DNA from: Begonia masoniana
Taxonomy: Eukaryota > Streptophyta > Magnoliopsida > Cucurbitales > Begoniaceae
NCBI GenBank assembly: GCA_022432975.1
Contig: CM039508.1
Span: 20,363,779-20,427,778 of the forward strand
DNA length: 64,000 bases
Direction: 5' to 3'
Positions within the stretch are counted from its first letter, which is position 1. Each line of letters starts with the position of its first letter. The notes beneath the pieces are model-generated. The model searched no databases and was not told where the DNA came from. It saw only the letters and a list, made by a program, of their open reading frames with translations. This document shows positions 32,245 to 44,100 of this stretch, piece by piece. Made by a program: the position numbers and the translations under genes.

Positions 32245-35200
32245 AACAGAGACTGCCCAACTTTAAAGAGTGGCCCTGCTAAGATAAAGCCGAGGATATT
32301 CTCCATGATGGAGTCGGGTGATGAAGAACAGCCCGCTGTAGTGTCAGATATCATATTGATCAACGCTATACCTACTTTTACTTTAATAGATTCTGGTGCA
32401 ACACATTCGTTTATAGCTTCTGCATTTGCTGTTAAGTTAGATGTACGACCTACGCCATCTGAATATGTGTTTAATGTCATGTTACCCTCTGGAGAATGCA
32501 AGCACTCTAGCCGAGTGATGCTTGATAGTGTGGTGTTAGTGGGAAACATGAATCTACCTGCTGATCTCATTATCATAGAGATAATGAGATTTGATGTAAT
32601 CCTTGGAATGGACTGGTTGTTTAAGCATTATGCCACAATCGATTGTAGGACTGGAATTGTTAGTTTTTAACCCCCTGGTGGTATGAGACATACCTTCCAA
32701 GCCTTGAAGAAGTGTAAGGAAATGTCTGTTATTGTCTCTATCCACGCTAGACCTTCTCTATGCGGGGAGTATTTGTTCTTTTTTGCCAGTGTTTTAGACA
32801 CACAACTTGTAGGAAAGGCAAGTCCTCAAAATGTCTTAGTTGTCCTAGACTTTCCAGAAGTATTTCTAGATGACCTTCCTGGCTTGCCGCCAGATAGGGA
32901 AATTGAGTTTGTTGTAGATGTTTACCCAGGCGCAAAGCCTGTGTCTAAGAATCCTTACAGATTGGCACCAACAGAACTTAGAGAACTAAAGACACAGTTG
33001 GAGGAATTGTTGGAGAAAGGGTTCATATGCCCGAGTTATTCACTGTGGGGTGCACCTGTTTTTTTTGTTAAGAAAAAGGATGGATCATTGTGCATGTGTG
33101 TTGATTATCGGGAATTGAACAAATTAACTATCAAGAACAAATATCCATTACCAAGGATTGATGATCTATTTGACCAACTTAATGGTGCACGAGTCTTCTC
33201 TAAGATTGACCTTAGGTCCGGTTATTACCAATTGAAAGTCAAATCCGAAGATATTCCAAAGACTGCCTTTCGTACGAGGTATGAACATTATGAGGTTTTG
33301 GTAATGTGTTTTGGATTAACAAATGCACCAGCAGCCATCATGGACCTTATGAATAGAGTGTTCCACGAATACTTAGATAAATTTGTCATAGTGTTTATTG
33401 ATGATATCTTAATCTATTCACGTACTAAAGATGAGCATGCAAGGCACCTGACCTTGGTATTGGGAGTACTAAGGCAACATCAACTTTATGCCAAGTTTTT
33501 CAAGTGTGAGTTTTGGTTGGACAGAATTCACTTTCTTAGTCACGTGATCTCGGGAGATGGAATATCTATCGATCCAGCCAAGGTTCAAGCAGATAAGGAG
33601 TGGCCCCAACTGAAGAATGCTACAGATATTCGGAGTTTCCTTGGATTAACAGGATATTACAGGAAGTTTATTGAAGGATTCTCGAAGATTGCCACACCCC
33701 TTACTCGGTTAACAAGAAAAAACGTGAAGTACATGTGGAATGATGAATGTGAGTTTAGCTTTCAGACCTTGAAACAGAGACTGACCAATGCCCCAATATT
33801 AACACTCCCTGTTGAGAATGGAAAGTTTAGCATTTATTGTGATGCTTCCAAAGTTGGCCTTGGTTGTGTCTTGATGCAGGATGGAAAGGTAATAGCTTAT
33901 GCTTCTAGACAGCTGAAAACACATGAGAAGAATTACCCTACACATGATTTGGAATTAGCTGCAGTAGTTTTTTGCATTGAAGATTTGGAGGCATTACTTG
34001 TATGGACAATCTTGTGAAATATTCTCAGATCATAAAAGTCTAAAATATATTTTCACACAGAAAAAGCTAAACATGAGGCAACGTCGGTGGTTGGAGTTTA
34101 TCAAGGATTATGATTTTGAGATTAAATACCACCCCGGCAAGGCGAATGTAGTGGCTGATGCATTGAGTAGAGTGACAACATCAGCCTCGACATTAATTCT
34201 TGACATACCGATAGCTTTAGAGACAGAATTCCAAAGATTTGACTTGGAAGCTGTGTCCAGCGTGTCAGCCATTCTTTCTGATATATCCTTGAGACCTACT
34301 ATTTTGGAGAGAATAAAGGAAGTCTAGGTAAATGATGTTGAATGCAATAAGTACAAGTTAAGCATGGATTCTTCTGATAAGTCATATTTCAACTATTCTA
34401 TTGATGGAATTCTCAAGTTTCGGAATAGATGGTTTGTTCCGATAAATGTAGAACTTCAAAATGAGATCCTTTTAGAAGCTCATTCTTCTAGGTTATCTGT
34501 TCATCCTGGAAGTACAAAAATGTATAGAGATCTTAAACAACACTATTGGTGGCCAAATATGAAAAGAAGTGTGGCAGAATACATTGGATCATGTTTGATT
34601 TGTCAACAGATTAAAGCTGAACATCAAAGACCTGCAGGCACCTTGCAACCTTTACCAGTTCCCGAATGGAAATGGGAACAAATAACGATGAACTTTGTTG
34701 TAGGATTGCCCAGAACAGCAAGGGGACATGATGCAATTTGGGTGATAGTTGATCGTCTAACCAAATTTGCCCATAAAGGTGGCATACTCGATGGATCAAC
34801 TCGCTGAATTGTATGTGCACGAGATTGTTAGATTGCATGGAGTTCCAATCACTATAGTTTCAGATCGAGATTCTAGATTTACATCTAAGTTTTGAAAGAG
34901 TTTACATAAGGCTATGGGTACACAGCTCAACTTTAGTACAGCTTTTCACCCTCAAACAGATGGACAATCCGAGAGGACTATTCAAACATTGGAGAATATG
35001 CTTTGTGCATGTGTATTAGAATTCCAGGGTTCTTGGAGTAAGTATTTATCATTAGTGGAATTCTCTTATAACAACAGTTTTCAGGCAACAATAGGGATGG
35101 CGCCATACAAGGCATTATATGGACGAAGGTGCAGATCTCCATTGTACTGAGATGAAGTTGGAGAAGCACGATTGATTGGTCCTGACATTGTGCAACAGAT

Positions 35201-35720
35201 AGTGGAGAAGATTGCTCTTATCCGACAGCAGATCTTGTCAGCTCAAAGCCAGCAGAAAAGCTATGCCGATAGAAGACGTAGAGAATTGGAGTTTGAAGTT
35301 GGCAATGAAGTGTTTCTTAAAGTTTCACCCTTCAAAGGAGTTGTAAGGTTTGGGAAGAGAGATAAGTTGAATCCCAGATACATCGGACCTTTCTCAATCT
35401 TGAAGAGGATTGGGAAGACAGCCTATCAATTACAGTTACCAGTCTCTATGGAGGGAATTCACAATGTATTCCACGTTTCTATGTTGAAGAAGTGTATACG
35501 GGATCCATCACAGATTGTAGAACAGTAGAACATTGAAGTTCAACCTACCCTTACCTATGAAGAGAAACCAGTGGAAATTCTAGACTATGCAACAAAAGTG
35601 CTACGTAACAAGGAAGTTCAGCTTGTGAAGGTGTTATGGCGTAATCAAAATGTAGAGGAGACAACTTGGGAACGCCAGCAGGACATGAAGAACCGTTATC
35701 CTGAGTTGTTTGAGCATTGA
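32245..35720 (+). pseudogene. C pol (protease, RT, RNase H, integrase, chromodomain-like tail)
   Basis: It continues the gag-pol frame after D. Protease 'LIDSGATHSFIA' (D-S-G) near 32383; reverse transcriptase with 'FIDDILIYS' intact near 33396-33422; RNase H '[15 protein letters not shown]' near 33836-33880; integrase CLIC near 34590; first catalytic Asp in '[12 protein letters not shown]'; second in '[10 protein letters not shown]'; 'DGQSERTIQTLENML'; GPY-like 'RYIGPFSILKRIGKTAYQL'; tail 'VKVLWRNQNVEETTWERQ'. Damage: TAA at 32668-32670; one extra T in a T-run near 33966-33971; TAG at 34325-34327; a short deletion near 34772; TGG-to-TGA changes near 34893 and 35148; TAG at 35526-35528. The catalytic residues of RT survive, unlike in B. 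Confidence 0.9.
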
Positions 35721-35741
35721 ATTTTGAGGACAAAATTCTTT

Positions 35742-35755
35742 TAAGGAAGGTAGAT
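35742..35755 (+). other. C polypurine tract
   Basis: TAAGGAAGGTAGAT precedes the 3' LTR start at 35756. Confidence 0.75.
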
Positions 35756-38700
35756 TGTAGCAACCAGTAATTGTCAGCCCTGATTTTTATTAGTAACATT
35801 TTGTGACTTTTATTTTTATAGAATTAAGTAAATTTGATTGGTTGCTTAAATAGGTTAAAGTTCATTAGCCAAGGGCATTTGAGTAATTGTGAAGCAAGTG
35901 TTATAAGTAGAAGGTTTAATGAAGGTTTAGCGCTACTGTTTCATTTTCCCTCTTTCGGCATTCGAGCTCAGTGGTTCCTCGAGGCGACATCCTCTTTTGA
36001 TTCTTCTCTGACTTAGGTGAGTTTTACTTCAATCTCTCGTTGTTTTAGTGATTATAGATAATAGTGAGAATTGTAGATGCGTATGTTGAGAATACTGGGA
36101 GTGAGAGTTCAGTTCGGTTTTATAGTGAATCGAGAATGTACGAAGAACTGAACCTCCAAACTAGTTTCCCTTTAATTTCTGGATAGTTTAGAATGAAGTT
36201 AAGTAATGTTATGCTTATAATTTAGGTGAGCCAACTCTTGAAGTAGCTTATAACCAGAAATCTCTCATGAAACCAGGTAAGTGGAGTATGTGTGTGCCTT
36301 CGGGTCTACATCACAAAACAGTAGGTTTATGCATGCTTAAATGTTTCCGGTATGCCATGCATCATGTTTTATTGAATGAGTACGAAAATGAATTTACATT
36401 TAATGGCATGGTAAGGCATGAACAGATTGTAACAGACAAACTATTAAGGGAACTAATCCGACCCTTAATCGAGTAGAGGATGTAGACTTTGGGAAAAATT
36501 GATCCACTTCCTATTGAAGAAGGGATCAGATCAGCTATTAAGGGAACTAATTCGCCCCTTAATCGAGTAGAGGATGTAGACCTTGGAAAATTGATCCACC
36601 TCCCACTGTACAGAGGGATCAACATAAAATGAATTCAACTGAGTTGTGAAAGTCGAAACTGCATGATTATGTTTTATGTTTCAGTACTTCATTTCATTTT
36701 ACTCTACTTATTTAGCATTAGGCTAATAGATGAGTTTTGTGATGTAGGTGCTGAGGTTACAACAAGTGATTTCTCTGAGTTTACAGAGGGATAGGTGAAG
36801 TTGAGGGAGCACATCTATGTCGCAGTTTGGTGCTCTGATGAGGCGGTTTAACTAATGTCAGTAGGTGAAGTCTTAGTGGACAAGCGTTTTGTTGATGTGT
36901 GCTGAGAATTTTTATGACAATGATAGTTTTAATATTTCTGTTATGTTTTTGAAGTTACTCTGATAAGGATACATTGTTAGTTTTAACTGTAGTTCTTTTA
37001 CTGAATTTGGGCATTTTATGGAGTCAAGTTATTTTGAATGATTTCAGTAAAATTTATAAGTTCTTCTAGCAGTCGGAGTTATCCTTTGTTTAGAGTGTAA
37101 CTGGTTTATACGCTGTTCTGTTGTCTATCGGTGGATGTTGAGTGTTACTGTTTACTGGTAGATGTTGTCTATCGGTAGATGCTGTCTATCGGTGGATGTT
37201 GAGTGGTACTGTTTACTGGTAGATGTTGTCTATCGGTGGATGTTGAGTGTTACTGTTTACCGGTAGATGTTATCAATCGGTAGGAGTTGTCTATCAGTAG
37301 ATGTTGTCTATCGGTGGATGTTGAGTGTTACTGTTGTTACTGTTTACTGGTAGATGTTGTCTATCGGTGGATGTTGAGTGTTACTGTTTACTGGTAGATG
37401 TTGTCTATCGGTGGATGTTGAGTGTTACTGTTTACTGGTAGATGTTGTCTATCGGTGGATGTTGAGTGTTACTGTTTACTGGTAGATGTTGTCTATCGGT
37501 GGATGTTGAGTGTTACTGTTTACTGGTAGATGTTGTCTATCGGTGGATGTTGAGTGTTACTGTTTACTGGTAGATGTTGTCTATCGGTGGATGTTGAGTG
37601 TTACTGTTTACTGGTAGATGTTGTCTATCGGTGGATGTTGAGTGTTACTGTTTACTGGTAGATGTTGTCTATCGGTGGATGTTGAGTGTTACTGTTTACT
37701 GGTAGATGTTGTCTATCGGTGGATGTTGAGTGTTACTGTTTACTGGTAGATGTTGTCTATCGGTGGATGTTGAGTGTTACTGTTTACTGGTAGATGTTGT
37801 CTATCGGTGGATGTTGAGTGTTACTGTTTACTGGTAGATGTTGTCTATCGGTGGATGTTGAGTGTTACTGTTTACTGGTAGATGTTGTCTATCGGTGGAT
37901 GTTGAGTGTTACTGTTTACTGGTAGATGTTGTCTATCGGTGGATGTTGAGTGTTACTGTTTACTGGTAGATGTTGTCTATCGGTGGATGTTGAGTGTTAC
38001 TGTTTACTGGTAGATGTTGTCTATCGGTGGATGTTGAGTGTTACTGTTTACTGGTAGATGTTGTCTATCGGTGGATGTTGAGTGTTACTGTTTACTGGTA
38101 GATGTTGTCTATCGGTGGATGTTGAGTGTTACTGTTTACTGGTAGATGTTGTCTATCGGTGGATGTTGAGTGTTACTGTTTACTGGTAGATGTTGTCTAT
38201 CGGTGGATGTTGAGTGTTACTGTTTACTGGTAGATGTTGTCTATCGGTGGATGTTGAGTGTTACTGTTTACTGGTAGATGTTGTCTATCGGTGGATGTTG
38301 AGTGTTACTGTTTACTGGTAGATGTTGTCTATCGGTGGATGTTGAGTGTTACTGTTTACTGGTAGATGTTGTCTATCGGTGGATGTTGAGTGTTACTGTT
38401 TACTGGTAGATGTTGTCTATCGGTGGATGTTGAGTGTTACTGTTTACTGGTAGATGTTGTCTATCGGTGGATGTTGAGTGTTACTGTTTACTGGTAGATG
38501 TTGTCTATCGGTGGATGTTGAGTGTTACTGTTTACTGGTAGATGTTGTCTATCGGTGGATGTTGAGTGTTACTGTTTACTGGTAGATGTTGTCTATCGGT
38601 GGATGTTGAGTGTTACTGTTTACTGGTAGATGTTGTCTATCGGTGGATGTTGAGTGTTACTGTTTACTGGTAGATGTTGTCTATCGGTGGATGTTGAGTG

Positions 38701-39428
38701 TTACTGTTTACTGGTAGATGTTGTCTATCGGTGGATGTTGAGTGTTACTGTTTACTGGTAGATGTTGTCTATCGGTGGATGTTGAGTGTTACTGTTTACT
38801 GGTAGATGTTGTCTATCGGTGGATGTTGAGTGTTACTGTTTACTGGTAGATGTTGTCTATCGGTGGATGTTGAGTGTTACTGTTTACTGGTAGATGTTGT
38901 CTATCGGTGGATGTTGAGTGTTACTGTTTACTGGTAGATGTTGTCTATCGGTGGATGTTGAGTGTTACTGTTTACTGGTAGATGTTGTCTATCGGTGGAT
39001 GTTGAGTGTTACTGTTTACTGGTAGATGTTGTCTATCGGTGGATGTTGAGTGTTACTGTTTACTGGTAGATGTTGTCTATCGGTGGATGTTGAGTGTTAC
39101 TGTTTACTGGTAGATGTTGTCTATCGGTGGATGTTGAGTGTTACTGTTTACTGGTAGATGTTGTCTATCGGTGGATGTTGAGTGTTACTGTTTACTGGTA
39201 GATGTTGTCTATCGGTGGATGTTGAGTGTTACTGTTTACTGGTAGATGTTGTCTATCGGTGGATGTTGAGTGTTACTGTTTACTGGTAGATGTTGTCTAT
39301 CGGTGGATGTTGAGTGTTACTGTTTACTGGTAGACGTTGAGTGGAAATTTTAAATTTCCCCGGAATTTTCTAAATACAGTTAAAGTAAGTGATTAACAAA
39401 ACGAGTTTATTAAATTCAGGGCGTTATA
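35756..39428 (+). repeat. C 3' LTR
   Basis: 3673 bp. It is nearly identical to the 5' LTR over its first 1.3 kb, including the exon-like module. It then carries a 44-bp array where the 5' LTR has a 17-bp array. About 70 bases present before the end of the 5' LTR array region ('TTATACAAATGG...') are missing here. Confidence 0.93.
37355..39334. repeat. 44-bp satellite array, 45 copies
   Basis: The unit is composite: the 17-mer TGTTGTCTATCGGTGGA plus a 27-mer beginning TGTTGAGTGTTACTG. By position, 1980 bases hold 45 units with no visible length change. The region just before (37125-37354) holds irregular mixtures of the same modules. Confidence 0.97.
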
Positions 39429-40001
39429 GTGTTTTAGTAAGGGAGAAGGTCTTCCAAAGTCTGTGGGCAAGAAAGTCGTCCGAAGTTTGTGGACGAGAAA
39501 GTCGTCCAAAGTCCGTGGACAAATAAAGTCCGTGGACGATTAAACCCTGTGGACGAATAAATCCCATGAAGACGTCTTCCAAATGTTGTGGACAATAACG
39601 TCGTCCAATTCTGTGGACGATAACGCAACGTTGTCCAAATGTTGTGGACGATAACTCACCGTCGTCCGATTCTGTGGACAACAACGTTGACCGATCTCAT
39701 TACAGAGACCACATCGACCCCCATTGTACCATTCGTCCAAACCCGATAGGAACTGTTGTCTTCCAAAAAGAGTTGTAGACCCTACTGTTCATTTATGAAA
39801 CCCGATAGGAACTGTTGTCTTCTAAAAAGTGTTGTCGGCCGATTCTCCTTAGTAATTAGATCTGAGACGGAAACGTTAGTATGTCTTTCGCTAAATGAAT
39901 CAATTGTTTGTACACGAGTAAGATTAATAGATGAAAACAAAAAATTCAAGTTTTACGGGATTTTTTGGAATAGTAACAAGGGGAATTTACGGGACGTTAC
40001 A
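39429..40001 (+). repeat. B 3' LTR, right part
   Basis: It matches about 18430-18966 of the B 5' LTR, including the GTCCGTGGAC cluster, and ends GGACGTTACA. Confidence 0.92.
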
Positions 40002-40006
40002 GAAAC

Positions 40007-40496
40007 TTATGAAGAGCATGTCAATTTACATCGGAAAGATGTCCAATTTAATGTGGGAGATTTGCTTCTTATATGATTGCGACTTGAAAGATTTCCATTT
40101 AGCAACTATCACAAGCTCCACGCTTGACGTGCAGTGCCATTCTCAATGCTAAAGCAGCTGAGTTCAAATGCATATGTTGTTGATTTGCTAGCTGAGTGCA
40201 ATTTTAGTTCAATATTCAATGTTGAAGATCTCATTGCTTTCAAAGGTTTCAACAACGAAAGTGATAAAACTAAGGCACCACCAACAAGAATGTCGTCCAA
40301 TCCTCCTTTTATCTCTAGCAATATTTCCATCTTAGACAATCAATTTGTTTCCATTCGATATGGTCGTTATCATAGATTTCTAATTTGTTGGCGGACAAAA
40401 CTATTATCAGAACCTGTCTGGCTCCAAGCAAATAAAGTTTTACGAATTAATGCAGCAACCTTACAACGCTACTTGCACCAAAATTTGTTGGATTGA
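40007..40496 (+). pseudogene. Element E integrase end and chromodomain
   Basis: It continues the integrase of 16750-16946: 'YEEHVNLHRKDVQFNVGDLL', then 'LSSNAYVVDLLAECNFS' and 'IFNVEDLIAFKGF', then a chromodomain-like segment from about 40326 ('ILDNQFVSIRYGRYHRFLIC') to the stop at 40496. Two TGA codons (40074-40076 and near 40121) sit where CGA is expected. This chromodomain type is different from the short tail of the Tekay-like elements here, so E belongs to another chromovirus lineage. Chromodomains tether integrase to marked chromatin. Confidence 0.82.
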
Positions 40497-40596
40497 AGTT
40501 CTCTAAGGGGTGACAATTTATGCAATCTCCAACTAAAACTATTGAGGTGGCAATATATTATGATACATAAAAAAAGATACAAATAAGAGAAAAATT

Positions 40597-41105
40597 ATCA
40601 CGATCCCGAGGTGGGCTTAGATAGAAACGCTGGGTTGAGCGACCCGATCCTCGAAGAGAACCCGATCGCCCAGCCCAAGGCTAGGTTAGACAGCAGAAGA
40701 CTTTAAATAAATGAGCCTATGTCCCACAAAAGATGGGTCAAATCGACATATCTATCAAATAAAAAAAAAAGATGGTACAGAAACATAATGGTACTATCCA
40801 GGAAATAAAAGTTCAACACTTAGATAAAATTTATACAAACCAAGAAAGGGGAGAATAATATAACCCAGAATATCCTCACCAGGACAAAAATAAAACTCTC
40901 GAGAAATAAGGGAACGAAATGCATTCCACTTCACCACGAGCATCTGCAATATCAACCTCCGTGACCCGAACCTGGGAGATGGAGGGGGGGTTGGGATGAG
41001 TGGCTAACTCAGTAGATAACTCTATACTATACTAAAATGCATGTGCAAAAACTAGTTTTATCATTTCTTCTTTCAAAATCATTATCAGTTATAAAAATTG
41101 TCTAT
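40597..41105 (-). mobile_element. Truncated LTR fragment O
   Basis: From 'TATCACGATCCCGAGG' to 'GTGGCTAACTCAGTAGATAAC' and 'ATGCATGTGCAAAAACT' the motif order matches the 3' part of the long LTRs in minus orientation. The rest of the LTR is missing: copia sequence follows from about 41106. 40497-40596 shows nothing recognisable apart from 'CTAAGGGGTGAC', which may be the polypurine tract of E. Confidence 0.45.
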
Positions 41106-41129
41106 TAATGAGTTACTGACCATGTGTGT

Positions 41130-44100
41130 TCAAGAGGAAGGGAGGTTGGCTATGGAAATAGGTGAAAATGCATATGTGGCAACACAAGAAAATAGCCAGC
41201 GACAGGCCAAAAATAAAGGGAAAGGTAAAATACCTATCCAAGATGGTTGAATAAAAAAGGAATCCAGGTGTTACTTCTGTAATAAGAAGAGTCACATAAA
41301 GAATGATTGCATCAAATATAAGGTTTGGCTTGAGAAGAAACGTACGTTATCACTTGTTTGTTTTGAATCTAAGATGGTTTATTCGATTTAACAGGCATGG
41401 TGGATTGATTCAGGTTCAACAATCCATATTTCAAATACCTTGCAGGGTATGAGAAATCTAAAGAAGCTAATGGGAAGTGAACAATGCATCTATACAAGCA
41501 TCAAGATGCGTTACAATGTGGAGGTTATTGGGATTTGCAATTTGGTTATGAGTAGTGGTTTTGTATTACTGTAACGCCCGGTTCTTTTTTGGGTTTTAGA
41601 TTTTTAGCTATATAATGGCATTTTTTGTAAATAAAGGTAATTAAGCCTTGCAAGTTCTATTGGAACTCTATGAATGAATAGGAGTCTCTGGAGGAATAAG
41701 AGAATATTTGAAGATGTAACGACAGTTTTACGAGTTTTGATATTTCTCGTAATATAAGGGTATTTTAGTAAATATAGCAAACGATGTCCGTTTTATAAAC
41801 GGAAAGTTTTATTAGAACCCTGGTGATAAATTAGAATATTTGGTGAATTTGTTTAATAGAATTAAGGGAAGATTAAAATGTATACGTTTGCGAATTAGTA
41901 AATTTGGGTGTAAGATTTAATTAAGAAAAGAAAATAGGAAGCTTGTTAAAGAAGCCTCCACTATCCCTTAAGCCAAACACCCCCATTCTTTTTTCTCTCC
42001 TTTCTCTTCTTCCTCCATTGAAACCCACTTTCAGCATATCACTTCTTTCCTCATCTCCTTCTCTCCTTCTTCAGCAAGGAACCAGAAGCTTTTTCCCCTC
42101 CCTCCACGAAATTTCCTTCCTCCTCCCTACGCCATTTTCTCCTATCCAGTGCAGGTTTCTCCTCCCTCCTTCGCTGGATTTTGAAGACAAACACATTTCT
42201 TTCTCTAGGGTTCGGTTTGGAAAAGAAATCCTCACCCCTCCTCAAGCTTCAAGGTTAGTTCTCTTGGATTTCTTGTTTTAATGTAATCGTCTTTGTATAT
42301 TGATGATAGATGGGAGAGGAAAATGCATTTAGTATTTATTATGGTGAAGTATGTTGGTGGATGTTGGCATTTGTGATGAATGAACGAAAATGGGAGATTC
42401 CTTATTGAATGTTCTCTCTTATTCAGTCTTCAAGCATGTTAAATAATTATGCTAAATGTTGAATTAGAAAAGGTTTGAGTTTGGTAAAGTTTTGATGAAA
42501 GTCTGAAATTTTGAATTAAGAGCAGGACAGATCGGTTTTTGATTTTCTGGTGCTAACTGAGTTATATTTTTGGCAAATAAACTCCACCATGTTAAACTAG
42601 ACATTTTAAGGATTCTATAGCATGTTGAATCATTGAATTCGGGCGAGTATACGAGAAGTTATGAATTTTCAAAGTTTAAGTAAAATAGTAAAGCGAAATT
42701 TCGGGCAGGTCACTGTTCTGATGCATTTTTACCATCTTTTTGATTTTATCTTGCAAAACTGTTTTTGTGGGTTAAACTAGATACTTTAAGAAAGCCGTGG
42801 CCTTTAGAATCAAGCCATTTCGACATTTGTAAAGGAAGTTATAATTTTTTGAAATTGGTTCATGTTTTGAGCTAGAATCTGAGTTTTTGTGATTAAAGGC
42901 AACTGATTGACTTGTGCTGGTTTGAAATGCTTCATTTAAGTGCCACACATGTTTATGTTCTTATTGGATTAGATAGCTTGGAATTGTTGATGTTTGGTTT
43001 TAAAACTAATTGCATTGAGATGTTTCAATTGGAGTATTGTCATTGTGTATTGAGTGTTTAATTGCATGTGTTAGCCCTCTATTGGTAATATTCAGAATTT
43101 AATTGTAGTTCCTTTGTTTCGAATATATTAGACTGGTTATAATTGTAATCAAAAGGTTGTTGTTACAAATGGAGATATTGATTTTGAAGTTGATGTGCTT
43201 TAGGTTTCAAGTTACAAAAAGAGATTCGTCAAGTTAAATTGATTTGCTAAGGACGCGAGGTAAGTCTTCGTGACTTGTTTGACCGATTCGGCCTACACCA
43301 TAAGATTTTTTTGATCGAGGAATTGGAGATGCTTGATGTGTTGGGTAATTAGGTTAGGTAGTTAGTTTAGCTATGTTGTTGATTGTTAGTTTATTGTTTG
43401 TTGCGCTTTATTTTTGTTGTGTCATTGTACACGTGCACGCGTCATGGTTTTATGAAAAAGCACGAAAAAGGAATTTCCATGCATGTTTTTACAAAACAGA
43501 AAAGGATAACGAAAAGGTAAATGAATGTAATGATGGTCACGTCGGTGGCAGTGGTTCAGACATGGCTGTCGGATGAAGCATGTTTTCCCCCCTGTTAGAT
43601 ACGAGGGGTTATCCAATCGTCGGACGTGCCGATCCTGTCTAGCGAGAGTGAAGCCCCGGTGACATAAATGAAATGAAATGAATAGCGAAAAGGTAGGATG
43701 CATGATTTATGAACTGTACATGCATAGCATTCACGTGCATTCACGTAGACTTAATGAGCCTCTAGCTCACATTTTTATTTCTATGGTGTAGGTGACTTCG
43801 ATATAGGTGAGGATGACGTTCCTCTGCCCGAAGTATGAGCACGTTGATGGAGGGTGGCCAGTGGGAGTGTGCTGGCATAGTCGGTGCATTCACGTGCATT
43901 CACGTAGACTTATTGAGTCTCTAGCTCACATTTTTATTTCTATGGTATAGGTGACTTTGATATAGGTGAGGATGATGTTCCTCCACCCGAAGTATGAGCA
44001 CGTTGATGGAGGGTGGCTCGTGGGAGTGTGCTGGCGCAGTCGGTGCGTATTTTGACCCGTGGGGACGTAAGTAAATGTTTTGGGAACTTGATAGATAGAA

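Larger units (their letters stand above)
25833..39428 (+). mobile_element. LTR retrotransposon C (13.6 kb) inside the B LTR
   Basis: Plus-strand Ty3/gypsy element with LTRs starting TGTAGCAACC and ending GGGCGTTACA (5' copy) or GGGCGTTATA (3' copy, CA changed to TA). Flanks ATGTT (25828-25832) and GTGTT (39429-39433) form a 5-bp duplication with one transition; the intact B 5' LTR has GTGTT there. Gag is interrupted by solo LTR D. The two LTRs differ greatly in length (2987 and 3673 bp) because each has amplified a different minisatellite. Confidence 0.92.
16947..40001 (+). mobile_element. LTR retrotransposon B with nested insertions S, C and D
   Basis: A plus-strand Ty3/gypsy element whose own length is about 9.5 kb, expanded to 23 kb by later insertions. 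LTRs begin TGTAACACCC and end GGACATTACA or GGACGTTACA. Flanks are AAAAT on the left (16942-16946) and GAAAC on the right (40002-40006); both differences are transitions, and the frame of the target integrase E closes exactly when one of them is removed, so I take them as a decayed 5-bp duplication. Coding regions are heavily damaged. Confidence 0.88.

Noticed and set aside
41943..42281. 112-codon Ser/Leu/Pro-rich frame
   Set aside because: Pyrimidine-rich leader of solo LTR F; the low-complexity composition gives an open frame by chance.
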